Below, piece by piece: positions 31,574-39,788 of a stretch of DNA of 40,218 bases. Origin of the DNA: Paenibacillus glycanilyticus NBRC 16618 (GTDB taxonomy: Bacteria > Bacillota > Bacilli > Paenibacillales > Paenibacillaceae); assembly GCF_004000805.1 (NCBI RefSeq), contig NZ_BILY01000052.1, positions 1 through 40,218 of the forward strand, in the 5' to 3' direction. The position numbers were made by a program, and so were the translations under genes. A model generated the notes under the pieces. It was given only the letters and a program-made list of their open reading frames with translations. It had not been told where the DNA came from and made no database searches. Each line of letters opens with the position of its first letter. The first letter of the stretch is position 1.

Positions 31574-32302
31574 TTATTCGGTCACCGTAATCGTAATTGG
31601 CGAATACTCTCCGATAACGGTCTGGCCATGAACGGATACGCTGCCTTCCGGCGACAGATCCTTTTCCGTCATAATGCCAAGCGCTACCGTGAACTGGTTG
31701 AATTTCACCGGCACGTTACGCTCTCTGCGTACTTCCGTACCGTTTACGTAAAAAACAATCTCGTCATTTTCGCGGTTGTACGTAATTTTGTACGTATTGA
31801 ACTCGCGAGCCTGAAATTCGGTTGATTCCTTGAATACGCAAAAATATCTTGTCTTGTCCGTCTCCGGTACGGAAACACCAGGGAATGGCAGAACCGCATA
31901 TACGCTTGCGTATTTGTCGTTGCCTGCAAAGAAGTCCAGCGCGCCGCCCGTAGTGAAGTCAAGCAGGTTTAACGAAGCATAACCGTCGTACAGATCGCCG
32001 GGCGCCGTGTTCTGCGAACGGGCACGGATCTGAAGCTCGAAGCTGATCTCGCCCTTCTCCGGCACTTCCACCGGCTTCGCCGAATAATACATATGCTTGG
32101 CATTATCGAGAATCTGAATCTTGTCATGCTTGCGGCTAAGCGGAGCGCGTACGTACAGAATACCATTGCGTACGATAACAACCGCATCCGGCTCGCGGTA
32201 TTGCCAGAACGTGCCGTCCGGCAGCGGGAAGCCGCCAATCGTCCATACTTTGCCTTCGTCAAGGATTGTATCGAAATCCCCAAGCACCCATTGTTTGCTC
32301 AT
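31574..32302 (-). CDS. Uncharacterised protein, probably DUF6081-type lectin/glucanase-like fold
   Basis: A 242-residue soluble protein with no signal peptide or membrane segment. The sequence is rich in beta-strand patterns (GILYVRAPLSRKHDKIQILDNAKHMYYS...ISFELQIRAR...YGYASLNLLDF-type segment...REFNTYKITYNRENDEIVFYVNGTEVRRE), like a concanavalin-type jelly roll. I believe it belongs to an uncharacterised family (DUF6081, name from memory). No catalytic Glu pair typical of GH16 was identified. The ATG has a GAGGGA ribosome site. It lies 45 nt downstream of the prenyltransferase gene, so co-transcription is possible but the jobs look unrelated. Confidence 0.7.
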   Translation of the reverse strand: MSKQWVLGDFDTILDEGKVWTIGGFPLPDGTFWQYREPDAVVIVRNGILYVRAPLSRKHDKIQILDNAKHMYYSAKPVEVPEKGEISFELQIRARSQNTAPGDLYDGYASLNLLDFTTGGALDFFAGNDKYASVYAVLPFPGVSVPETDKTRYFCVFKESTEFQAREFNTYKITYNRENDEIVFYVNGTEVRRERNVPVKFNQFTVALGIMTEKDLSPEGSVSVHGQTVIGEYSPITITVTE

Positions 32303-32347
32303 CTTCTATTCCCTCGGCTTTCCTTATGAAATGATGACCGTCTTTTC

Positions 32348-33268
32348 TTACAAGAGGCCTTGAATGATTAATGCAGCAATCAAAATAACGCCGCAACGGT
32401 TAGTCGCCTTAACCGAATTGCCCATCAGCGGCAAGTAAGCGTGGGAAGGATTATGCTCCTTCAGCTTGCCGTATACGGCATACAGCGGTACGGCCGTTAC
32501 TAATCCTAGCAGCGCGTACCAAGGGAGCGCGCCCGCAAGCACGCAAATAACCAGCGAGACGTAAGCAAGCGCGAGCAGCCATCTGGAGAAGAGCAGCGCT
32601 CTTTGTTCTCCCCATACGACAACCAGCGTTTTTTTGCCGGCCTGCTTGTCCGCCTGCCAGTGCAGGAAATGGTGATTAAATAAAATAAGGGTGGTAAGCA
32701 GCCCAATCGGAAGCGACAGCAATAACGCGCGGTAATCGAGCTGCGAGGACTGCACATAGTACGCGCCGGCAACGGGCAAAATACCGAACGACAGCAGGAT
32801 TGCGATTTCGCTATAGCCTTTGCCGCGATAGCCGAAACGAATGGGCGGCGCTACATAGAAGTAAGCGATCAATCCTCCAAGTCCGCCGAATACGATAACC
32901 GGCCATCCGCTGATCACCGACAAAATAATGCCGCTGACCGCGGCAATTGCGAATAGCGACCAGGTTACGGCTGCAAACACTCGAATCGACCACGTTCCGT
33001 TCGTCAAATAACCGGAATTTGTCGAGATAACCCCTTCGGCCTGCTTGGCAGCTTCATCCGTTCCGTTGTAGTAGTCCCACAAATCATTGATCATATTCGA
33101 GAACAAATGCGCCGCGCCCGAGCCAACAAGCGTGAGCAGAAGCAGCCAAATATTAAAGTTGCCGTCCCACACAAAAGCACCCAATGCGCCAAGCGCAACG
33201 GGAATAAGCATAACCGGAAGGACGCGTATCCGCGAGGCCTTCATAAACTGCTTCATGATGTTTTTCAA
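32348..33268 (-). CDS. MenA/UbiA-type prenyltransferase with altered second Asp motif
   Basis: A 306-residue polytopic membrane enzyme (about eight or nine helices) of the UbiA superfamily, which attaches polyprenyl chains to aromatic acceptors. The first metal motif is intact with MenA spacing: N61-D-L-W-D65-Y-Y-N-G-T-D71. The second is FNHHFLHWQADKQAGKKT: D207 and the AGK segment remain, but the preceding Asp of the usual DxxxD is His203. The start appears to be TTG 33268 with GGGAGAG upstream. It may be a 1,4-dihydroxy-2-naphthoate prenyltransferase or a paralogue with another acceptor; no men genes are adjacent. Confidence 0.8.
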   Translation of the reverse strand: MKNIMKQFMKASRIRVLPVMLIPVALGALGAFVWDGNFNIWLLLLTLVGSGAAHLFSNMINDLWDYYNGTDEAAKQAEGVISTNSGYLTNGTWSIRVFAAVTWSLFAIAAVSGIILSVISGWPVIVFGGLGGLIAYFYVAPPIRFGYRGKGYSEIAILLSFGILPVAGAYYVQSSQLDYRALLLSLPIGLLTTLILFNHHFLHWQADKQAGKKTLVVVWGEQRALLFSRWLLALAYVSLVICVLAGALPWYALLGLVTAVPLYAVYGKLKEHNPSHAYLPLMGNSVKATNRCGVILIAALIIQGLL

Positions 33269-33381
33269 AGCTGCAAGTCTCTCCCTTCTTCATCATCCGT
33301 TCAACCTCATCACATGTAATTGAAACACTTTGGGCAAGGGACCGTCAACTGAAAGTATAGGGCGAAAGCATCAATTTCTGA

Positions 33382-33425
33382 CAAAAAAAGAGCTTCCCTG
33401 GGCGTTTAGCACCTTGGAAAGCTCT
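33382..33425 (-). terminator. Terminator of the double ABC operon
   Basis: A 10-bp stem with one G-T pair (33416-33425 with 33389-33398) is followed on the minus strand by TTTTTTTG, 10 nt past the last permease gene. Confidence 0.88.
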
Positions 33426-33435
33426 ATTTCAAATC

Positions 33436-34194
33436 CTATCCTCTAGCCTGAATCTTCCGGTTAATCAGGTAGGTCATCATATAGACAAGCAGAACGATGA
33501 CGGCAGCTTCAAAGAGCAGCGGTCCCCAAAAATTCGGGACACTGGCCTGCACATGAACGACCTGATCAGGGGAATCGGTTATTTTCACGTTAACGGATTT
33601 AAAGAACTGATCCGTAGAGACATTCATGCTGGGGAACAGCTTCATTTCCACCCATTGAATGGCGAGCTGCAGCCCAACAAAGAGCGCAGCGCCTATCCAG
33701 GATCCCTTTTTCCCTCTGAACACCTTCGCCACCGTAATGCTTGAGAAAACAATGAGCACAAACAAGATACAGGAGATCAGCATCGCCCAGAAGCCTCTGT
33801 CCGCCAAAATATCGAATACCCGCAAATGCACCGAATCCACGACACTGCTAAGCACGGTCAGATGGATTACGCCTACAACCCCAATAACAACCAGGCCCGC
33901 GATTCCGAGCAAGAGCGGAGACAGCACCGTATATAAGGCAGGCAACGGGAGAAGCCGGCGGTTAAAATACCTAAGGTTGCGCTCGTAAGTCCTGCATACC
34001 GTTACGCAAAGCGAAATCGTTATGGCGAGATAGACAAGAAAGGTCAGCACGTAAATCAAGTCCGTATCCAGGTTCTTAACCTCGCCGTACACGGTAACCG
34101 CGCCTCCGGTTAATACGAACAAGGCTCCAACGATAAGCAAAAAGCCCGCGTTCCGTTTCCAATCGTATTTAACCAGCTTAAGCAAATTCATCAT
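33436..34194 (-). CDS. ABC transporter permease (second module)
   Basis: A 252-residue membrane protein with six predicted helices (about 17-35, 46-67, 84-110, 133-152, 165-180 and 228-246) and one extracytoplasmic loop (about 183-225). It is not similar in sequence to the upstream permease. Its ATG overlaps the ATPase stop by 4 nt (ATGA), so it is the membrane partner of that ATPase. The layout GntR-ATPase-permease is that of YtrA-type operons, which respond to cell-wall-active compounds in relatives. The substrate is unknown. It is the last gene of the operon. Confidence 0.82.
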   Translation of the reverse strand: MMNLLKLVKYDWKRNAGFLLIVGALFVLTGGAVTVYGEVKNLDTDLIYVLTFLVYLAITISLCVTVCRTYERNLRYFNRRLLPLPALYTVLSPLLLGIAGLVVIGVVGVIHLTVLSSVVDSVHLRVFDILADRGFWAMLISCILFVLIVFSSITVAKVFRGKKGSWIGAALFVGLQLAIQWVEMKLFPSMNVSTDQFFKSVNVKITDSPDQVVHVQASVPNFWGPLLFEAAVIVLLVYMMTYLINRKIQARG

Positions 34195-34889
34195 TCCGCG
34201 AACACCTCTTTAAACAGCTCATCCACGCTTTTGCCTTGCGAGAACCGGATCGTCTCCACTTCCTCCTGAAGGACAATGCTTCCGTTCTTGATCAAGATGA
34301 CCTCGTCGAATATCCGTTCAATGTCCCGTACCAGATGGGTGGATATGATCAAGCAGCTGTCTTCGTTATAATATTTAACGATCGCATCCAATATTTTCTC
34401 GCGGGCAACCGGATCTACGCCGCCAATCGGCTCATCCAGCAAATACAGCTTGGCGTTGCGGGACAAAGCCAAGGTCAGCTGCAGCCGTTCGTTCATCCCC
34501 TTGGACAGCGTGCTGATCCTGTCCGCAGGCTGCAATTTCATGAACTGCAGCATCTCATCGGCCTTTGCGGCGTCAAAATCCGGATAGAAATCTTTATAAA
34601 AGCTTATCGCGTCCTTCACCCGCATCCAGGACTCCGTCAGAGGTTTATCCGGCATAAAAGATGTCAAAGCTTTGGTCCGTTGACCGCTTGGTTCCCCGCA
34701 GACGAGCAATTGACCGGAGGATGGCGGCATGAGGCCCGCGGCGATTTTCATCAAGGTGCTTTTGCCGCTGCCGTTGCTGCCGAGCAATCCAATGATCCTG
34801 CCGGGCTGGATTTTGAAAGAAACATTGTCCAGCGCACGCTTGGCCCCATACGTTTTCGTTACTCCCGATAGCTCCAAGATCGATTCCAC
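34191..34889 (-). CDS. ABC transporter ATP-binding protein (YtrB-like)
   Basis: A 232-residue ATPase with Walker A GSNGSGKST (37-45), signature LSKGMNE (about 128-134; Lys replaces the usual Gly of LSGGQ), Walker B LYLLDEP (about 148-154) followed by GGVDP, and switch His in ISTHLV. The variant signature occurs in exporters of the YtrB type. The start is GTG, 5 nt after the gntR stop. It pairs with the downstream permease by a 4-nt overlap. It is smaller than, and not a recent copy of, the first ATPase. Confidence 0.9.
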   Translation of the reverse strand: MESILELSGVTKTYGAKRALDNVSFKIQPGRIIGLLGSNGSGKSTLMKIAAGLMPPSSGQLLVCGEPSGQRTKALTSFMPDKPLTESWMRVKDAISFYKDFYPDFDAAKADEMLQFMKLQPADRISTLSKGMNERLQLTLALSRNAKLYLLDEPIGGVDPVAREKILDAIVKYYNEDSCLIISTHLVRDIERIFDEVILIKNGSIVLQEEVETIRFSQGKSVDELFKEVFAE

Positions 34890-34894
34890 GTCTC

Positions 34895-35290
34895 TTATTC
34901 ACTCCTGTCGGTACGACTCTCCGCTTTGCCGTCTTTTACGGCATCCTTCACGATGGCCACGATGTCGTCCTTCTCGAAGCCAAGCTCCCTCATTCCCTGC
35001 ACAAAGCGTTCGAGCAGCTCGCCCGCCATCTCTTTCTTGATTTGCATAATCGTCGACTCCCTACTCGTCACAAATCGGCCAAGTCCTCGTCTTGTCTCTA
35101 CAATACCTTCCCGCTCCAGCTCCTGGAACGTACGTTGAATCGTATTGGGGTTAATCTGCAGCTCAAGGGCCATATCCCGCACCGATTCGATTTTATCCCC
35201 GGGATTTAATCTGCCGGTAATAATCTGCTTCTTCACATAGTTCATAATCTGAATATAAATCGGCATATTGTTGTCAAATACAATTGTCAC
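34895..35290 (-). CDS. GntR-family repressor, YtrA subfamily
   Basis: A 131-residue regulator with a winged helix-turn-helix (about 10-75: PIYIQIMNYVKKQIITGRLNPGDKIESVRDMALELQINPNTIQRTFQELEREGIVETRRGLGRFV) and only a short C-terminal helical dimerisation region. That is the mark of the YtrA subfamily. Such proteins repress adjacent ABC exporter genes and release on cell-envelope or peptide signals. The start is GTG with AAGGAG about 11 nt upstream. It sits between two ABC modules; the palindrome at 37060-37085 in front of the first gene is the probable target. Confidence 0.92.
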   Translation of the reverse strand: MTIVFDNNMPIYIQIMNYVKKQIITGRLNPGDKIESVRDMALELQINPNTIQRTFQELEREGIVETRRGLGRFVTSRESTIMQIKKEMAGELLERFVQGMRELGFEKDDIVAIVKDAVKDGKAESRTDRSE

Positions 35291-35334
35291 GGGTCAAGAT
35301 TCTCCTTTCCATCTGTCGGCCCCAAACGCCTCGC

Positions 35335-36093
35335 TTAAGCGATGTCGCGCTTCTTGAAAACGGCGAAGCTGACGGATAGGAACAGCGCCATATATACAAG
35401 CAGTATAACAATGGAAAAGGCTAGCGTCATCCCCTCAACCGGCACTGCGTCGCTGCGGTAGACCGACAGGTCCGTATTGGCGAACAGCAAATACTTCGTA
35501 ATCGAATAACGGGACAGCAGCATAACCAGAAGACTGCCGACCATCATGGAGAAAATACCGATGCCGATTGCCGCACCGTTTGATTTTGTCAGAATGCCAA
35601 TCATAAAGGTCAGCGTGACGAACACGATGGAGTAAACGGCCAGGCTCGCTATATTGCTAAGAAAATCCGTCCATGTCGATTCTCCCGCTCCGCCGCCGTA
35701 TACGATATAACCGGCAACAACGGCAAACACGGCTGCGGTTACGACTAACGTCAGCGCGTAAAGCACGGAGACGATATATTTGGATGCTAAAATTTTGTGA
35801 CGGCTTTGCGCCCGGATCAGGAGAAACTTAATGGTGCCGTAGCGGTATTCCTGCGTTACGCTGCCTGCCGCGGCAAGAACGGCAAGAACCGGAACAAGCT
35901 GGCCTGCGGCTTGCAGCATAATCGTGCCGGTCGCGAAATCAACCGTTGAATTCAGGCCGTCAGGAGACAATTTATAGAAAGCAAACGCTAAAATCGCGAA
36001 AACGACAGCGAGAATGGCGTAAGCAACGAAGAACGACTTCTTTTTGCTGAGCTTAAGCCACTCGTTAATTAACAATCCCGAAAAATTACGCAA
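35335..36093 (-). CDS. ABC-2 type transporter permease (first module)
   Basis: A 252-residue ABC-2-like membrane protein with six helices. The N-terminus LLINEWLKLSKKKSFFVAYAIL and the segment GSVTQEYRYGTIKFLLIRAQSRHKILASKY are typical of bacitracin/lantibiotic-exporter-type permeases (BcrB/NatB-like). The start is TTG, overlapping the ATPase stop by 8 nt, with a GGGGGG ribosome site, which implies strong coupling. It pairs with the upstream BcrA-like ATPase. The 44-nt gap to gntR contains no terminator, so all five genes can be one transcript. Confidence 0.87.
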   Translation of the reverse strand: MRNFSGLLINEWLKLSKKKSFFVAYAILAVVFAILAFAFYKLSPDGLNSTVDFATGTIMLQAAGQLVPVLAVLAAAGSVTQEYRYGTIKFLLIRAQSRHKILASKYIVSVLYALTLVVTAAVFAVVAGYIVYGGGAGESTWTDFLSNIASLAVYSIVFVTLTFMIGILTKSNGAAIGIGIFSMMVGSLLVMLLSRYSITKYLLFANTDLSVYRSDAVPVEGMTLAFSIVILLVYMALFLSVSFAVFKKRDIA

Positions 36094-37039
36094 TGCGGTT
36101 ACCCCCCGTCAGCTTCATAAACTCTTCTTCCAAGGTTGCGCGTACTTCCTCAATCCGGTAGATCGCAACGCCTTGGGCCGCAAGCTTCGCGACAATACCC
36201 GGAATTTGGTCATGCAGCAGCTTGATGGTAATCCGGTTCGTGAAGGAGTCGGCTTGCGTTACCTCAACCCCTTCGATCTGGCCGATCACTTCTTGCGCTT
36301 GCCCCGCATTTCCTACCTGCATGGAGATGGTGAGCACCTTCTGCTTCGGCGATTCCGTCTCTCCGATGGAACGGGCCGTTACGAACCTGCCCTCCTGAAT
36401 GACGATAACGCGGCTGCACATGAGCTCAATCTCGCTGAGCAAATGGCTGGAGACCAGAATCGCAATGCCTTCGGACTCCGCTATCCGCTTCAAATATTCG
36501 CGCATCTCCTTGATTCCCGCGGGATCGAGACCGTTTGTCGGCTCATCGAGAATGAGCAGCTTAGGCTCATGGAGCAGCGCTTGCGCGATGCCAAGTCGCT
36601 GGCGCATGCCAAGCGAATAGGCTTTTACCTTTTTGCCGAGCGCCTCCTGCATGCCGACCAGCTTCGTAACTTCCTCAATCCGGTCGTTGGTTACCCCCTC
36701 CGTCATCCTCTGGTATTGCTTCAAGTTGTCGTAGCCCGTCATATACGGGTAGAACTCGGGGTTCTCGATAATTCCTCCGACATGCCTAATCGCCTTCTCG
36801 AAGTTCGTCCGGACGCTTTGCCCGCAAATCCGCACATCCCCTTCCGACATTCCGATTAAGCCCACAATCATCCGCATCGTTGTTGTTTTGCCTGCCCCGT
36901 TTGGACCAAGCAATCCAACAACCTCTCCCTTTGCGATATCAAAGGATAATCCGTCTACAATCGCTTTGCTGCCGATCTTCTTCGTTAAACCGTCCAATTG
37001 AAGCACGATAGACGGATTCGTAATTTTTGCCGTTGTCAT
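36086..37039 (-). CDS. ABC transporter ATP-binding protein, BcrA-like
   Basis: A 317-residue ATPase with Walker A GPNGAGKTT (45-53), signature YSLGMRQRLGIAQ (about 141-153), Walker B LLILDEPTNGLDP (about 161-173) and switch LVSSHLLSEIE. A C-terminal extension of about 90 residues is typical of bacitracin-resistance (BcrA) and drug-exporter ATPases. It heads the operon behind a promoter with overlapping operator. Export of a peptide antibiotic, or sensing of cell-wall stress, is the family expectation; the substrate here is unknown. Confidence 0.92.
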   Translation of the reverse strand: MTTAKITNPSIVLQLDGLTKKIGSKAIVDGLSFDIAKGEVVGLLGPNGAGKTTTMRMIVGLIGMSEGDVRICGQSVRTNFEKAIRHVGGIIENPEFYPYMTGYDNLKQYQRMTEGVTNDRIEEVTKLVGMQEALGKKVKAYSLGMRQRLGIAQALLHEPKLLILDEPTNGLDPAGIKEMREYLKRIAESEGIAILVSSHLLSEIELMCSRVIVIQEGRFVTARSIGETESPKQKVLTISMQVGNAGQAQEVIGQIEGVEVTQADSFTNRITIKLLHDQIPGIVAKLAAQGVAIYRIEEVRATLEEEFMKLTGGNRIA

Positions 37040-37059
37040 AGCGCCTCTCCCTTTTGTAT

Positions 37060-37103
37060 TAGTGTTATAGTTGAATAGTACACTAGATCATTAGTGATGT
37101 AAA
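37060..37103 (-). promoter_or_regulatory. Promoter and YtrA/GntR-type operator of the double ABC operon
   Basis: On the minus strand TTTACA (37103-37098), a 17-nt spacer and TACTAT (37080-37075) form a sigma-A promoter. A perfect inverted repeat TAGTGT-N14-ACACTA (37060-37065 with 37080-37085) covers the -10. A further TAGTG at 37092-37096 makes a second, shorter dyad with 37081-37085 inside the spacer. Binding by the GntR protein encoded third in the operon would block polymerase, giving autoregulation. Confidence 0.75.
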
Positions 37104-37142
37104 GAGGTTAAAACGAAAATATCCATTTTTTTACGAAAAATA

Positions 37143-37189
37143 GTTGTTAGCCTAAGGAGACTGTCCTAGAATAGATAAGCACTAACAAC
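37143..37189 (+). promoter_or_regulatory. Promoter of the DUF6886 gene embedded in a nested dyad
   Basis: TTGTTA (37144-37149), a 17-nt spacer and TAGAAT (37167-37172) form a plausible sigma-A promoter about 40 nt before the start codon. The same stretch shows GTTGTTAG (37143-37150) and its complement CTAACAAC (37182-37189), with an inner AGGA-GACTG-TCCT. It could be an operator dyad; the palindromes may be coincidental. Confidence 0.5.
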
Positions 37190-37212
37190 CGCTTTGATTG
37201 GAGGTTACGAGG

Positions 37213-37737
37213 ATGAGGCTGTTTCATTTCAGCGAGGAAAGCGTTATTGACGTCTTTGTTCCCAGGGTAAAAGCCAACCGGACCGATATGCCGCCCGTTG
37301 TCTGGGCGATTGACGAGGAGCATCAATTCACGTTTTTCTTCCCGAGGGATTGTCCCCGGATCGTCTACACGAGATCGGAAGGATTAACCCCCGAAGAGGA
37401 ACAAAGATTTTTCGGCACGACAGCCGCAAACATTGTTATTACCGTTGAGACCGGCTGGCATGAACGGATAAGGCAGACAACCTTGTACCGATACGAGCTG
37501 TCTCCGGAATCCTTCGAGCTATTTGACGAATACGCCGGTTACTACATATCCAAGGAAACCTTAGTCCCCCTTGCGGTAAAGCCGCTTCCCGATCTGCTTG
37601 GTCTCTTGGTAGAGCTTGGCATCGAGCTCCGCTTCACCCCGAATCTTCATCCGCTTAGAGAAGCTATTCAACAATCCTCCCTCCGTGACTATGGCATTCA
37701 CCGGTTCCAGAATGCGCAAGCCGATACAAGACCTTGA
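37213..37737 (+). CDS. DUF6886 family protein
   Basis: A 174-residue soluble protein with the hallmark start MRLFHFSEESVIDVFVPR, then PPVVWAIDEEH and FFPRDCPRI. I know this as an uncharacterised Firmicute family (DUF6886, name from memory). The N-terminal HFSE plus the conserved Trp/Asp/Glu and Arg-Asp-Cys-Pro segments suggest an enzymatic or ligand-binding fold resembling RES/ADP-ribosyl-type toxin sequences, but this is speculative. The start is ATG 37213 with GGAGG 8 nt upstream; the frame extends 5 codons further to a TTG inside the ribosome site. It is divergent from the ABC operon. Confidence 0.8.
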   Translation: MRLFHFSEESVIDVFVPRVKANRTDMPPVVWAIDEEHQFTFFFPRDCPRIVYTRSEGLTPEEEQRFFGTTAANIVITVETGWHERIRQTTLYRYELSPESFELFDEYAGYYISKETLVPLAVKPLPDLLGLLVELGIELRFTPNLHPLREAIQQSSLRDYGIHRFQNAQADTRP

Positions 37738-37743
37738 AAAACG

Positions 37744-37781
37744 ACAAAGGCTGTCCTCCCCGGAAGGAGAACAGCCTTTGT
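37744..37781. terminator. Bidirectional terminator between DUF6886 and the chemoreceptor gene
   Basis: ACAAAGGCTGT (37744-37754) pairs perfectly with 37771-37781. CTCC/GGAG extends the stem inside. It sits between two convergent genes with short T tracts on either side. Confidence 0.85.
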
Positions 37782-37801
37782 CTTTGCCTATAAGATTGGA
37801 A

Positions 37802-39580
37802 TTAAACTTTAAAGATTGCCGCTTTTTCTTTGAGCTCATACGAGGATTGCTGCAGATTTTGCGCCATCCCTTGCAGATTGTCCGAAATGCTGTTCTGCTC
37901 GACGGACAAATGCCCCATCTGCTCCATCTTGCCATTTACCTCGGAGGAGGTATGCAAAAGCTTGTCCACCGCGGTCACGATATGCGTGATGCCGGTTGTA
38001 ATTTCATTGATGGCCGTCGAAATCTCGCTGACTTGCTCGGACAACGTATGGCTCTGCTTCTCCAGTCCTTTGAACACGTCGCTTGCCGCCGTGGAGGCCT
38101 GCTTAGTGGAGAAGATCACCTCGGCGAAGGCGCCCATGCTCTTGCTGCTTGCCGCTACATCCTCTTGGATCAGGTACATTTCTTTCGATATGTTTTTGGA
38201 GATCTGATCGGTCTGACCCGACAGCTTGCGGATCTCCTCGGCTACAACTGCGAAGCCCCGTCCATGCTCCCCTGCCCGCGCGGACTCAATCGATGCATTC
38301 AGCGACAGCAGATTCGTCTGCGTGTTGACATCCTGGATACTTTCCAGAAACTTCGATACGTTGCTGTAGCGTTCGGTAATGCGGTTAAAAGCTTCCGTTA
38401 CCTGGTTGAATTGCTCAACCGTCTGGTTAACCATCTGGACAACGCCTTCCATATCCACCGAGCCGGTATGGGAATCGTCTCGCATCTGCTGCATGTCTTT
38501 GTTGATATAATCGCTCGACGCCGCAATTTCCTGCGAGCTTGCAGAGATCTGCTCCGTTACCGCCGAGATCGAAGTCGCATCGTCATATTGGGAAAGCAAA
38601 ACGGTTGTTCCCAGATCGATCTGCCCTTTCACCTGCTCGGATGCCGTACGGTTGCGGGCGATCATATCGCCCATCTGGTTCGACATCTGGAGAACGGTCT
38701 GGCTTACGCCTAACGTGGCTTTGATGGTTGCTTTCAAATTATCGCCCATGGATGCTAGCGAACGGTCGATATCGCCAAACTCGTCTTTGCGGTCAAGCGT
38801 TAGGTTATATGTAAAATCATTATGCTGATAGGCTTGAATACGTCCCATAATGCCTTGAAGACCAGATCGGATGCTTCTGATCAAACCAATCGTGAACAGG
38901 AACGGAATGACGGCCAGAATAAGTACGTTAATCAGGATGATCATATTCGCCGTATCCACGCTTTTCGAGAGAACCTCATCCGTATGCGCCGCATCTACGG
39001 TAATCCGGGCGTTGACGTTCTGATTGGCGAACTCCAGCTCATTCAGATAAATATTGACGAGCCTAAGCACTAGCGCCGATTTCATCTCGGCCGTTACATT
39101 TTCAAACTGGGTAACATTCGAGCTCTTCAAGTCATTGTAGGCAATCTCGTAGATGTTCGCCTGACCAATGTAGGTCTGCTGCTCCTCTGCCGCAGGGAAC
39201 ATCTTGTCCAGCTTCTCGAATGTTGTCTTCAAATGCTCGATTTGTCCCGGCATATCGGCCAAACGTTCCTTCGGATCGACAACCTCCGCATTCTGGCTGT
39301 TATTGTTGTTCTCGATCGAGTTGATCATCATCAGAAGCGTTTGAAGCAGCGAATTAGAGATCCCTTCGTATTCGCGCTGAGCGCTAGTCAATGTATTCGC
39401 ATTTTTGACGGCATGGGATACCGACAGATTTTGCGTGTAGATAAACGCGCCTGCCCCTACGTTAAACAAAGTGATGATACTGGTCAGCAGAAGCAGCCGC
39501 ACACCGATCTTTCTTCTGCCCTCCACAAGCTGTTTTCTTGCACCTAGCCATTGCAATGCCTTCTTAACCCATTCCTTCAT
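37802..39580 (-). CDS. Methyl-accepting chemotaxis protein under c-di-GMP control
   Basis: A 592-residue transmembrane chemoreceptor. TM1 lies at about 28-48, an extracytoplasmic helical sensor (four-helix-bundle type, no Cache signature seen) at about 50-210, TM2 at about 212-234, HAMP at about 235-288, then the long cytoplasmic coiled coil. The conserved hairpin tip DVNTQTNLLSLNASIESARAGEHGRGFAVVAEEIRKLS lies at about 417-454. It docks CheA and CheW. The start is ATG with GAGGAG upstream. The leader contains a c-di-GMP-I riboswitch and terminator, so expression should follow the motile/sessile signal. No che genes are adjacent. Confidence 0.95.
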   Translation of the reverse strand: MKEWVKKALQWLGARKQLVEGRRKIGVRLLLLTSIITLFNVGAGAFIYTQNLSVSHAVKNANTLTSAQREYEGISNSLLQTLLMMINSIENNNNSQNAEVVDPKERLADMPGQIEHLKTTFEKLDKMFPAAEEQQTYIGQANIYEIAYNDLKSSNVTQFENVTAEMKSALVLRLVNIYLNELEFANQNVNARITVDAAHTDEVLSKSVDTANMIILINVLILAVIPFLFTIGLIRSIRSGLQGIMGRIQAYQHNDFTYNLTLDRKDEFGDIDRSLASMGDNLKATIKATLGVSQTVLQMSNQMGDMIARNRTASEQVKGQIDLGTTVLLSQYDDATSISAVTEQISASSQEIAASSDYINKDMQQMRDDSHTGSVDMEGVVQMVNQTVEQFNQVTEAFNRITERYSNVSKFLESIQDVNTQTNLLSLNASIESARAGEHGRGFAVVAEEIRKLSGQTDQISKNISKEMYLIQEDVAASSKSMGAFAEVIFSTKQASTAASDVFKGLEKQSHTLSEQVSEISTAINEITTGITHIVTAVDKLLHTSSEVNGKMEQMGHLSVEQNSISDNLQGMAQNLQQSSYELKEKAAIFKV

Positions 39581-39606
39581 CCTCGTCGTCTCTCCTCGCT
39601 GTCACT

Positions 39607-39650
39607 GAAAAAAGAAAATAAGCTATCCGGCCATGGACGGGCGGATAGCT
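39607..39650 (-). terminator. Riboswitch-linked terminator in the chemoreceptor leader
   Basis: A perfect 9-bp stem (39642-39650 with 39621-39629) is followed on the minus strand by TTATTTTCTTTTTT. It lies 25 nt after the aptamer and before the start codon. A competing helix is possible: GGA-CA-TAG just upstream (about 39664-39671) can pair with CTATCC of the left arm. Confidence 0.85.
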
Positions 39651-39675
39651 GTTTAAGGCACTATGTCCTGCGTCC

Positions 39676-39750
39676 GGCGGTCTGGCAGCCATCGCTTCTA
39701 TGCAGCATTAGGCCCATAACTTTGCGTCCTTGCCTTTCGGCAAGTTTGCC
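39676..39750 (-). promoter_or_regulatory. c-di-GMP-I (GEMM-I) riboswitch aptamer
   Basis: The minus strand reads GGCAAAC, a perfect P2 helix CTTGCC-GAAA-GGCAAG with the conserved GNRA tetraloop, GGACGCAAAG, then GGGCCTAA, a P3 arm, and GATGGCTGCCAGACCGCC. These blocks match, in order, the conserved core and tetraloop of known cyclic-di-GMP-I riboswitches. It lies between a putative promoter (39789-39817) and a terminator before the chemoreceptor gene. Confidence 0.93.
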
Positions 39751-39788
39751 TTTTTCAGTTTAATTACGCTATTTTCGACACAAGGACT

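Noticed and set aside
37616..38713. A 365-codon plus-strand open frame
   Set aside because: Antisense to the chemoreceptor gene, and it would cross the bidirectional terminator.
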